In this document: piece by piece, positions 1 to 12,800 of the stretch
Numbering within the stretch: position 1 is the stretch's first letter
How the letters are laid out: the number at the start of each line of letters is the position of its first letter
Assembly (NCBI RefSeq): GCF_910592395.1
Contig: NC_088313.1
Location: forward strand, 10,158,150 to 10,222,149
Source of the DNA: Lineus longissimus
Taxonomy: Eukaryota; Nemertea; Pilidiophora; Heteronemertea; Lineidae
Direction of reading: 5' to 3'
DNA: 64,000 nt
Translations under genes and position numbers: made by a program
The notes under the pieces: generated by a model
Databases searched by the model: none
Seen by the model: the letters and a program-made list of their open reading frames with translations, nothing else
What the model was told of the DNA's origin: nothing

Positions 1-555
1 TCCACTGATTCCGCGGATTCCACGGACTTCATGAAAATTATGTTCTGAATATGTGCGGTACACTAGTGGCTAATACTGATGTAGAGGGGAACAAGCCCGA
101 GGTTATTCGTTGCTTTCGATCAGCAATCAAGAAATTATTCGTGTATTACGGGATAATGGGTACACTAACACGACTAATGGGTGTTTCGCGGTATATTCAA
201 GGTTACTACATTATCGGTTTTTTTTACTACTAGGCGGTGCACAGTAGCAGAGCTTTTCAAATAAATTTTATTTGAAAGTACGCTAAATAGACAGTACATG
301 TATTTACATTTTTTCGGCAATATTGGAGCCGACCAGGTTTAATTCGGTAGCTACATTCTAATTAAACCCTTATAACCCGTATAATTAAACTCTTAATAAT
401 TATCATTATGTTATTATAGGCAGTGCAGCAGAACTTTGGTTTATGTAAGACTACACTTTAATTTAGGGAGAATCAAAATCATAATCAGAAGTATGCAATG
501 TTTAACCTTTGTGTCCCTTGGTTTTTATTGACAACAATGATCTTAATAATTCAAG

Positions 556-866
556 GTCTTTACTCGGAGGCCATATCCGACGGTTTTACAGTGGATACCA
601 GCGCACCGGTCCTTAGCTCAATCAGTCACTTGGCCTCCCAAGGTAACCTGGTAGCCAGCACCCAGGTGTTCCGCACGTCAATCAAGGCTGAGTGGCTCTT
701 TACGGACTTAGAGTCTCACATTGAGACACAATGGATCAGTATATCTTCTGACCTGGGAGGAGACCTAGATGCACCGGCTGTTGAGGTGAGTATAGGTGAC
801 GCTTACATCGATCCCTTTATCACCCGAATGGTTCCAGGCAACTTCACGATTGGCCCAATTAAAAAC
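556..866 (+). CDS. Host gene exon A (phase 1 in, 0 out): FN3-like module start
   Basis: The acceptor is a pyrimidine-rich tract ending tcaag at 555; the donor is gtaagg at 867. The exon encodes GLYSEAISDGFTVDTSAPV and then about 85 residues containing the pattern W-x-F-x-D-x-E-S-x-I. The opening GLxSxxxSDG matches the AAGLSS...SDG module join inside exon L, which shows this is an internal exon and not a first exon. A run of 12 G follows the donor at 871-882. Confidence 0.8.
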
Positions 867-3800
867 GTAAGGGGGGGGGGGGCCCGGGCTCTGAAACCGA
901 TGATCAGCGGTTGGACTCTCGAAAGAATCACAGCTGTTTCCCCTCAAGCAAGTCACTCAACCTTAGTTACTTATTTTCATCCAGGATGAGTAAATGGGCA
1001 GAAAATGCAGCAGATAAACAATATGATTGGTTTGAAACTTCAAGGAAAGAAAAATCGTTTTTTAAAACTACAGCCAGAGTCGGACCAAGCATGGCCGACG
1101 CGTTATAATGACTTTTTCAAGCCATGTCTTCTTGCGTGCAGTGACATTTTGCTCGACGAAAGGCCTACTAAACTGGCGGCACACAGAAGAAAAATTATGA
1201 TGATAACAACAACGAGACGAAAAACAAAAATTACACCAATAATGATGATGCGCTAAATCCAATGCAGTTTCATAGCTCAAAACGATTCACATTTTTACCT
1301 CCGCTATGCAGTCACGTACTATTATCAGCATGAATGTTCTGGCTTGTCCGAGCTGCATGTATATATTCAGCGCTCAGTACTGACATTTATAATTGGCCTT
1401 TTCGGGTAGCTAGACGATGTGTCTCAGATTTTTCATGAATTTATAATCATTAAGCTAGCAGTCCTTGGCCAGACTATATAGTCCCGCTCTTTTGGGCATA
1501 TTCCTTCGAATGCCCGTTGTATAAGCAATATCAAGAACGTTTATACGATATGATTAAGAAAAATCTTAATCATAAGCTATCAAATAGTCAAGTTTAAGTC
1601 AGCAACAGCAAAATTCAAACGACTGACATGCAGAAATAATCAAGTGTCATATAGGCATATGTGGAGACCACATTTTATGCTTGAACCTCCAAACACGTCC
1701 GGAGCATACAGTTAGTTGCTGAATTTGTTCCAGCTTCACGGTGCTGCCACTGACTACACCTTCACCGACATGGACCTCCATGATGGCCAGAACTACGTAA
1801 TCAAGGTGAAGGCATGCAACATGGCTAAGCACTGCACACGGGCAGAAACAAGTCCCATCCTTGTAGATTCTACGCCACCTACTACCGGAATGTTCGCTAT
1901 TGAGACGATCCATGCAGCTGAGTTGACAAGACACACAGATGGTAAGTGGGTATAGCGGGTAGGCCGCATTAAAAATGAGTACACTACCGAGTATGGCAGT
2001 AAGGAGTTTTTTAAGCACTGTACTTATTACATTCCAGATGGCCCAAATGAATCATTGCCACGCATCCAGTAATACCCTTAGGGTCATAGGACTAACATTA
2101 AAAGAATTTATGAAACGCCTTGATTTGTAATGAATAAAACCACAGTTTACAGTGTATGACACGCTATGTGGAGCCTCGTTTCAAATTCAGGGGTTATTAT
2201 TAGGCAACCATAGCCGTTGGGCCAATAGAGAGGGTTGGGCCAATAGAGAGTTTTCGCACCTACACGTTTAGGCGACCGACTCTTGACGAGTACACATATG
2301 GTTTAGAGAGAAAGCTATTTGTAGCTAGTCAGCTACACGTTTGTGAAAAAAAGTTTGACAAAACAGCATATTTTTCCGAAATCAAGTCTTCCCACATTGA
2401 TCGTTTTTCTATTAAAATAATTTATGAACAATTATCTTTTTAGTGTGTGTGAAAAATTATGTTCCTGGTATTTGTGTCCATTTCACCTTTGAATTCGTTG
2501 TTATTCTCGTATATACGTATATGCCCTTTCCATTGATCGCAAGGTAGTCAGAGGGGGCCTTTTGCGATTTAACTGATTATAGATTGAACACTGTTAGGTC
2601 ATCGACTTATGAGTGGTCATCACGTGTACGGCACGTATAAGAGGCCTGTTGACTAGCCGTCTGCACTTCACAGGTAACAAGCTGGATATCCGTAAGTTAA
2701 ATGGCATTTAGTAAAATCCACGACGGGGAGCTTGATTTTCTCCAGTAGTAGATCTAGGTGACAGAAGTAGCTTCTAGTATTTAATGGCAAATGTTTATTA
2801 ACCCCTGTTTGGAAAGTCATTTGGCGTACTTGAATTGATGGTCGTGTACTGGATTTAGGACTTGAAAATAGGCCTACAGATGACCGCATGCATAAAATTT
2901 GCTGTTTCTCTTTCGGCATGGCAGCCAAAGCTGCCTACTCGATTCTTTTCAGCTCTGGATATTCTCCTACTAAGAGACGTGGTTGCAACACAACCCACGT
3001 CCAAGGCAAATTTGGATATAGTCCACAAAAATGTGAACATAGCGTTGAAGGAGGTGAAGCCTGACAGCTTCTTTACCCTGCAAGTTTGTAAGGATCGCGT
3101 GTTTATGATCGACAAGCTGTTCGTCCAATAACTAAAAAAAATTGAATCTTTCACTGTATTCATCACTTGTAGGGCTATTCGCACATGACCCGGGCCAAGT
3201 GCAGAAAAGAATTAGCTAACCTTTTGAAAGGCATTGACCAACTTAACGTAACATGCCTACAACACGGGAAACTTATATAAGCCTAGTCTATTCACTACAT
3301 GTATCCGTAAAGGCCTAACCGGTCCCACTTGTGAAATCACAATAATTTAAACGTTGACTGTTTTACTGTTACGGATAACGAAATGTAGTCGGCCGCCTAA
3401 ACGAACAGGTGCGAAAACTCTCTAGTATTTCAGCCCCATTGTTGCTGTTTTTGTGAGACAACCGATACCGCCAGTTCGGTATGAATTTCTTCTGAAATTT
3501 CATGTCAGAATAATGCCAGACAGGAACAAAACTCGGAAGAGATTATGGAAGTTATTGAAGATTTACAGTGATGTGACTAACAGTGCATAATTTTCAGCAG
3601 AACAGGATGTCTCCAATACGAGCATGATAACCTTAAGGTAGCATTAGGGTAAACAGTGTTTACTTGTGCTTTGTGCCTGTACCAGGGCAAGCAAATATCC
3701 AATCAAAAAGTTGAGAGTAGTTTGTGATGGCCTTTCATATACTGGGCCGAAGACTTAGGAACTCTGTCTAACCGTAGTAAGGCACCAGAAAATGCTCATC

Positions 3801-6800
3801 GAGCCATGGAGGAGAAATTCTCGATGGCAAATATCTCTTTTCTGTGCAGGAACGCTGATGATGAAGATGGTATGCAAATCGTGGGTTGAGGATTAACTTG
3901 TTCTTTGTCCAATTTTTTTTAAAAACCAGTACTCGCCGCAAAGAAACAAGAATTTCACCTTGAAATTATTATTGATGATCATTGTATGAAATAAAGACAT
4001 TTTCCACCCCATTACCAAACCCAACAACTAGAATCACTTGTAAGATTCTATGTCCAGCTTTTCCTATCGAAATAGGTGGATGAAGTCATGTGAGGATTTT
4101 TTTTATGCGGATGGACATAAAACCACTTAATCCTCCGAGCCCATGAAATGTATAATGGCTGATAATCTAAATTAGAGACTCCATACTGTTCATACGATTC
4201 ATCAGACAGGAAACATAAAGGACTGGACGGCTTTTTACTGCAATAAGTTTATTCTTCCCGTTTCCTGGGAAACAAACAGATTAAACCCTAAATGGAGATG
4301 TAAAATCGTAAATATACAATATTTTTTAGTAATTAGTAAAGCATGAAGTGTGGGTGTTATTTTAAAACGTTTCTTAAAATTTTTGATGTTTGTGAAAACA
4401 ATATTTTATAACATCTCAATCCCGCCCCTCCTGGTGAATGTTATTTTCAACCCACGATTGCAGAGCACCTGATCGTTGAGATTTCGCGAAAAAATGAAAT
4501 TGTAAACAATCGCACGTGCGCAGTTCGAATGTCAACAAATATGTACGTGAGTGGTTGCTGGACTTGCTGGGTATTCCCGGTGTTTTGAAAAGGGTTTCTT
4601 AAAGGGGGACTATAGGTAGGATCTTGGGGGTCAAATTGGTGGGGTTTTTTTTACTAATATATACAGGTAGGGGACGGGGACTGTGTTGACCGTGTACTTA
4701 CATACGCATGCATCTGAGAGGGAATTACATTGAGGGCGGACAATTTTGAATACACTGTAAATTTTTGGCTCACCGTTAGGGGAGTCTATAAGATAGCCCT
4801 GTGTCCGTCGTCGTCGTCCGTCGTCGTCCGTCGTCGTCCGTATCCTGTGTGGCACGTTTCTTAACCGCTTGTGCTATGAACTTGAAACTTTGTACACATG
4901 ACCCCCTAGGTCAGAGGTACTCTGACACTGAATATGGTCCGGTCTGGTTCATAACTTGGCCACCAGGGGGCTAAAACGTAAAACATAAAAAGTGTGATAT
5001 GTCTCTTATTAATGATCCGTTTTCAATAAAAGTTTTATGGTAGGTTATCCTAGCAAGGATACATCACATATCATACGGGTTTTTGATTTGACCTACTTTT
5101 CAAGGTCACAGAGGTCAAATGGTGTAAATTGGCCGTTAGAATGTAAGATGGCACGTTTCTAAACTGCAGTGACTATTGATCCCAAATTTGGTACACATTT
5201 ACCCCTTAGTCAGGTGATCTTAGGGACCGAAGTTTGGTCCAATATGATTCACCACTTGACCACCAGGGGGCAAAATCCAAAAACCTTAAAAATGTGATTA
5301 TTCCTTAACCTCTTGCCCGATTGCCACCAATTTGATATCATGGGTACATCTAACCACCATACAGTATATGTCACACAGGTTTTTAATTTGACTTTCTTGT
5401 CAAGGTCACAGAGGTCAAATGGCGTAAATTGGCCGTCAGGCCGTAACTATGGCACGTTTCTTAACTGCAATGACTATTGATCACAAATTAAGTACACATG
5501 TACCCCTTGGTCAGGTGATCTCAGGTACCGAAGTTTGGTGCGATCTGATTTGCCGTTTGGCCTCCAGGGAGGGGGCCAAATCCTAAATTCTTCAAAATGC
5601 CATTATTCCTAGTAATTACTTGCCCGATTGGCACCAATTTTATATCATAGGTACATCTATTTCTAACAACCATTCAGTGTGTCACCCGGGTCTTTGATTT
5701 GACCTACTTTTCAAGGTCACAGAGGTCGAATGTACTGTAAATTGGCCATTTTGGGGAAATTGTAATTGCTTAGACCTACATCAAACCTGACACTACATGA
5801 CACAATACCATGCTCTTTATCCATCTTTCCTCCACATGAGGTGAGCACAATGGCCCTGGCCATTTCATTACGATTATTTGCATGAGGGGCGAGGGGTCTG
5901 TGGGTACGAACTTAAAAACGTATGGAAGAACAGCCCCTTAGTGATAAACATAGGATAACCAAGAGGCAAAGACATAGCCGGTGCATGGCTGAGACATGTC
6001 AAGGTGTCAAATGTATACAACCTGTCGAATTCCTGCAATAAATTCCCGGAAAGATCCATCCGTATTGGGAGGTCTGCCGTGTGCCAAATCGTCGGGCGGG
6101 TATTGCATGACGTATGTATTGTAATCATGTTAAACCCTAAGTATTGAAATGCGAAGTGTGGACCACGTGCGCTTATTTACATCATGTGACCTGCAATCGT
6201 GGATAGAATATAACATTTGAAAGGGAATAAATCTGCAGACCGGGGTCGGTGGGTGTCGGGTGTCGAGTGTGATCAGGCATCTGTGTGTTTTTGGCTTGCC
6301 GGTACGGTGAGTCTATACAATAGCGCAATGTCCGTTGTCCGTCGTCGTCCGTCGTATCATATTTCAAAAACAGTGGCACGTTTCTTAACTGCTAGGACTC
6401 AAAACATTTTATGCATGACCCCCTAAATCAGATGACCTTTGCCGTTTGAGTGTAACTGTGGCACGTTTCTTAACTGGTAGGGCCATGAGATTGGAAGTTT
6501 TCATGCATGACCCCCTAGGTCAGATAATCTCTGACCACCAATTTTGGTCTGATCTGATTCTTGACTAGGCCACAAGGGGGCCAAAACTGAAAACACAACA
6601 AGTGTGATGTCTCACTCACTTATTGGTGATTTGTTTTTGATAAAATTGCTATGTGACGTACTCCCACGAGCCAGGATACATCATATAATATAGAGGTTTT
6701 TGATTTGACCTATTTTTCAAGGTCATAGAGGTCAAAAGGCGTAAATTGGCCGCTTGAGCGTACTGTGGCACGTTTCGTAACTGCTAGGGCTATGGGCTTG

Positions 6801-9800
6801 AAACTTTGTACACAAGACCCCCTAGGTCAGGTTACTTCTGACACTGAATTTTGGTCTGATCTGTTTCTTGACTTGAACACCAGGGGGCAAAAAGTGAAAA
6901 CCTAGAAAGTGTGATATCTCGCTCATTAGTAATTCGTATTCGATAAAGTTTTTATGGTTGGTAGTCCCAGCAAGGATACTTTACATATTATACAGGTTTT
7001 TGATTTGACCTACTTTTCAAGGTCATAGAGGTCAAATGCCGTGAATTTGCTGTTTGGCGGCCTAACTACGGCATGTTTCTTAACTGCAATGACAATTAAG
7101 TTCATATTTGTTGCACATTATCCCAAAGGTATGGTTGGCCTAAGTTCATTCTGATTTGATTCACCATTTGGCCACCAGAGGCAATATCTGAAAACATAGT
7201 TAGCCTAATACGACTATCATATCAACTCAAAGGGAAACATTTCATTAGACATTGTAGGATCTGATGATTTCTTCTTTGATTCAGGCTGTACAGATTTTTA
7301 AAACTGAAAAAAATGCCATAAATTTGGTGCACAAAAGGCGCCCCATAAACGTAAGTAGACCCAGGTGAAAAAAAGGGAAAAATCATGTATCAGTACTATT
7401 ATCTGAAGTCAATTGGATTGAGGCTGTACAGATCTTTTGAAACTGAAAAATATATTTATTTGAAAAATGTCACATAGAATTTTTGTACTGAAGGCGCTCC
7501 ATAATTGGTCCATAATCTAAGTCCAATTGAAGATAAGAGACATTTCCTTCTCAAGTATCCATTAAATAATGAACACAGGATAAACATTTTTTTATGAAAT
7601 TATTTCGTTCTCATCATTCAATACCCTTTCAGAAGATGATCAGCTGATTTTCCTATTAAATTATAACAACGAAGACAGTGAATTGTGTAAACCTATTTCT
7701 AAATGTATTTCCCTGTGTTTTCAAAACCGGAAAACGTCATCTTATTTCTAAATCCAAAGACGTTTTCTTTCGTATTTTTAAAGACATCTATTAGCTTCGC
7801 TAGCAATTTTTAATTGCCAGCGAAGCTTATGGCTTACCGTCTTTCTATCGTTGAAACCATTAGGAAAGTAGTACGCCGAAAATCATGTAGGATAACCTGA
7901 TCACCCCGAAGGCGGAGTTTATATACAGCTGCATGTACATAGAATAGATGACACGTAGTATCTTTTTCTCTACCAACGTACGAACCTTCAATAAAATTTG
8001 TTCATGCGCACGGATATGTAGTGCTTGATCCCGCGTAAGCTAAAACTTAATGATTACAAAGTTAAATACTTCTAATATGCAGGTCTAAAGTCTCGAATCG
8101 ATTATCCTAACCTGTCCAATTTGGTAATAAAATCCCGAGCGAAAAAATGAAATCGAGGAAAAATGGCGGATGCCGGAAAAGTGCATTGGTGGTTCATCCG
8201 CTTATCACCGGAAAGCCCTCGATCTTTACTTTTAGGGCGCTAAATTTCAAAATACATGACGTCATTCGAGGTATTTCCCAAAAAACATGCGTGCATGAAT
8301 GAAACTTCTGCCGCGTTCACCCCTGCTGCTGGCCTTTCCACTACACGCTTTGCACTATATCGTTGTATAGAAGGCAACGTACAGAAAATAGAAGAGCTGT
8401 TGTAGTCTCCGTTTATTCCGTTCCTTCCCACGTGTATACACTAATGTTAGTCTCATGGGTTACGCACGAGACTAACACTGCACGCCCGGCTCATTTGATT
8501 ATAAATGACCTAAATAACCTGCATGTGACATGGCTTATTCCAGACCATGCTGACCTGAGACAAGTGCACTTGTTGCGTATGGTATTATGTATCAAAGAAC
8601 CACAACCTGATCATGAAGTCAAATCAGGACGTCAATTAAATAAGTTTGTATGTAGCAAGCAATCTGATTGACATGTCTGACACACTGTTACTGTCCACCA
8701 AGCGAAGCTATCATAGCCGCCAGGCTCTAGTTTACTATTATGTTCACACAACTACATTAATGCTTTTCTTTAAATTTCTGTATAATGATAAAAGGAAAGA
8801 CCAAAACCAGAAAAGTAAACTAAGAACATTTAGAACTTTCAAAAACACTTACATGTTTTAACCTTATCTTGACACTGTTAGAAATAGAACAATCACCTCC
8901 AAGTTAGCCAAATTTAGACTGAGCAATCATGACCTCGTGATTGAACAAGGTAGACATTTTTGCAAAAAAACTAGATAATCAATTATGTCCTTTTGATTGT
9001 AAATTGGTGGAAGATGAGTTTCATTTCTTCACTGAGTGTCCAAACAATGCAACCTTAAGAAAAGACCTCATTTCAAGTCTAAAATTAAATATTTGATATT
9101 TGAAATTCTCAATCAGATTTTATTTCATTAATGTCAAGTTCCGACAAGCAAACTGGTATCCAAACTGCCCTCTTTATTAAAAATTCATTTACTATAAGAA
9201 AAGAAGCTCTTCAGAAATCTATTTAAAATATTTCATAAATTATTTTTTTTTTGTATTGTATATCTGTGTATAGTTGTACCTATATGTTTTTGTACTGTCG
9301 ATTTTTTAACTTGACCTACTTTTCAAGGCCATAGAGGTTAAACGGCGTAACTTGGTGGTTAGAGTGCGACTCGGGCATATTTCTTAACCACTAATGTTGT
9401 GAGGTTGAAACTGTGTATGCAATACTCCCAGATGACCTCTGACAAGAAATTTTGGTCCGATCTTTTTCTCAGCCGAAACTGAAAACACAAAAAGGCCCAT
9501 ATGTCCTGAACTATTGACTGTATCATCTCCAAATTGTATTACACGTACTTCCAATTGGGATCCATGACTTACCCGGGTTTTCTATTTGACCTTATTTCAA
9601 GGTCATGAAGACAGTGCAAATGTTGTAAATTTTACATTTTGGTGTAACAAAGGCACATTCCTCAACCAAAGTGCCATTGTGCCACGGGCCATTTTCATTC
9701 ATCATAAGCCAGGAAAAATTGATATTCTACAAGATCCGTGGCTCCAGGCAGCGCCTTACTAGTTAATCGGTATACATGGAGAGGATCGATTTTGGAGGTC

Positions 9801-12800
9801 TAGCAGTGGTCAAATCGGAGTCGACATTGGAATAGCCCGATATTTCAGTCAATTTTTGAATGTTCCCTTTTTGGCTCACCGTAGGGTAGTATATACAATA
9901 CCGCAGAGTCCGCCATCCGTCGTCTGTATCCTGTTTCAAAAACAGTGGCACGTTTCTTAACTGCTAGAGTTGTACACATAATTCCCCAGGTCAGGTGACC
10001 TCTGTCGCTGACTTTCTGTCCGATCTGATTCTCGACTTAACCACCAGGAGGCGATACCTCGCTTATAAGCGACTCGTTTTAGCTAAATTTGTTATGGTAG
10101 GTACCCTTGGCAAGGATACATTTCATAACATCCGGGTTTTTGACTAACTATGGCGCGTTTCTTAACCACTTAAGCTATGAACTTGAAACTTGGTACACAT
10201 GATCCCTCTGTCAGATAACATCCGGCACTGAAATTCGGTTAGGAGACAAGACCACTAATGAATATTCATAGGTTGGAGGGTCGAGGCCTATCTATTAGAC
10301 GAGTGCATGTTTTTTACTCTCAAGTACATATTTGGAGAGGTATTGAAAAAATATTTGTTGTGGCAAGTCTACAGATATAAAGAAATTATTTGATGAAAAA
10401 ATTAATTTCGAATTTTGCTAATTGGGTAATAGGGGGCGTGTTTTGAGTTTTTTCTGCCAGTTGGCTGAAAAGAGTGGAAATATCAAAGTCTGTCTAATTT
10501 GTCGATTAAAAAAAAATTTCCGTGGTCAATCACCATTTTATTTTTCACCATTTACTTGCCCGACTGTCCGGAATAACATAATCTAAATTTCAGATTCACA
10601 ACACCACGCGTTCTTTGATGCGTCGCGGTCAAACATTGACAATTTAACTGCTAAAAGGCTTAAAAAATCAATTGTGGTCTTGTCTCTATTTACACTACAT
10701 TTTGGGTCAATATAGTGAAAAATTTGAATGTGCTCAAATCACTCTAATTCATTTAGAATATTGTATTGCTGATGATTTAAGGTCAAAACAAGCCTAAATA
10801 ATGAGAAAAAAACTTAATTTGACCCAAATAAGAGTCAACCTAACCCCGGTCTAAGTTCGGTTTCATTTTTACAAGTCTTGTTGTGTTGCCATTCATTTTG
10901 TAATTTCTTTGAAACTACTTAGGCCTTGATTCTGAAAGTTGTGCCCTAAGCAGCAAAGATATTCCTAAATCACATCCTAAAGTTTCAGCTCCATAGCTTG
11001 CTTATTCTGGCCAGGGCAGGTCTTTGAATTTGGTGCTGTTGGGTGCAAAATCATGACTTTTTGTCGATTTTGTCCTCTTTCGTCGCTTTGGCACAGTTGT
11101 ACCACTCTTTGAAATGTCTCTCATTTCTCCAAAAATGTCCAGATATGACTTTCCTTTGTTGGAGAGTTGTGGGATGTCATGTACATTAGTTTGAAAAAAA
11201 TCTCAAAATGTTAACCCCTGAAATGTACCTTCATTGAGACAAGACCACTAATGAATATTCATAGGTTGGAGGGTCGAGGCCTATCTATTAGACGAGTGCA
11301 TGTTTTTTACTCTCAAGTACATATTTGGAGAGGTATTGAAAAAATATTTGTTGTGGCAAGTCTACAGATATAAAGAAATTATTTGATGAAAAAATTAATT
11401 TCGAATTTTGCTAATTGGGTAATAGGGGGCGTGTTTTGAGTTTTTTCTGCCAGTTGGCTGAAAAGAGTGGAAATATCAAAGTCTGTCTAATTTGTCGATT
11501 AAAAAAAAATTTCCGTGGTCAATCACCATTTTATTTTTCACCATTTACTTGCCCGACTGTCCGGAATAACATAATCTAAATTTCAGATTCACAACACCAC
11601 GCGTTCTTTGATGCGTCGCGGTCAAACATTGACAATTTAACTGCTAAAAGGCTTAAAAAATCAATTGTGGTCTTGTCTCTTAGATCTGATTGTCGACTTG
11701 GCCACCAGGGGTGCCGAAACTGAAAATGAAGAAAGAGCGATATCTTGCTTAAGTAACATTGTACTTGTTTTCGATAATATTTTGATTGTGGGTACTCCAA
11801 GCAAGGATACATCATATGTCATACCCACTTTGATTTGACCTACATACTATACATATAGCATGTTTCGTAACCAAGATGAATTCCTAACCACCAACTATCT
11901 ATACGGTGAGCACAATGGCCCCTGGCCTTTTCATTTGTGCAATATGCTGATGGAAACTACATTATTTACAGAGAATAAGAGGTGACACGGCAGCCAACTG
12001 CCCAATGGTCCTTTAATAATTATTGTGGTTTGTTTTCATTTCAGGTTTCATGACATGGACTGCAAACAGCATCAATGTTGCTTGGGTTGGCTTCCTTGAT
12101 GCCCATTCCGGAATCACAAAGTACCATGTCTCAGTCGGATCAGGATTTTTTGACCATGATCTAACAGTAAGGTCAATGTTAAATGACGCTTTTAGTGCAT
12201 TCATGATCGACTGATTGTTTAAACGTTATGGGGTGTAACGTTGAAAGTAACAAATACCTCTAACGTTATTAAGCCAAAAAGCAAAAAAAAAAAATTTGTT
12301 ATAGCTGACTTGGCGAACTTAAGCTTACCAAAGTCTTGCTTAATAATCTAAAACACCTTGATTCAGATTGAACCGCACTTCACATTGTGAATTCACTGTG
12401 CACCAACGAAGCCTCGTTTTGAATTCAGCGGTCTGGTTAGACAGTAAAAAAACGCTTTGGCTGGTGCAAAATATGGAAGCTGTCATATGGTATTTTTTTA
12501 AATCACATTATTCATTGTTTGATTTGTGATGTTTTAGAATAGAAATTGTGCGCCTCAGTTTTGATCTACATTTTAGCTCCCGATCCCTGTCGCGGTTTTG
12601 GTGAAACAACCAATACCTCTAGTTCGGTATCAATTCCTAAAATTGAACTGAGCTCAAAGAGGTGGTCAGAACTTTAATGCGTTTTTCGAATGGTAACTAC
12701 ATCTTCCGTTCCTCACATCTTCCTTCAAAAGTGGTGCACTGTGTATTCCGAAATATGCCTGGACAATTACCATGGGTACTATGATTATTTCACGTTTTGT

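Larger units (their letters stand above)
9873..11936 (+). mobile_element. Satellite-bearing element, copy S4, interrupted by a nested insertion
   Basis: It starts GGCTCACCGTAGGGTAG at 9873 and ends TACGGTGAGCACAATGGCCC at 11902-11921, with the CTGGCC...TTTCATTT tail to 11936, so both termini are present. The element is split at 10242/11680: the left part stops in ...GAAATTCGGTTAG and the right part resumes TTAGATCTGATTGTCGACTTGGCCACC, which is the expected continuation of the unit. Confidence 0.75.

Noticed and set aside
498-989. A signal peptide and gene start at MFNLCVPWFLLTTMILIIQG
   Set aside because: The hydrophobic stretch coincides with an A/T-rich intron end (acceptor at 555), and the residues after it (GLYSEAISDGFTVDTSAP) match the interior module join of exon L, so exon A is internal.
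10243-11679. LTR retrotransposon in miniature
   Set aside because: Repeats start GAGAC and end GTCTC rather than TG...CA, and no polypurine tract precedes the right repeat (sequence is cccctgaaatgtaccttcatt). Kept only as an alternative.
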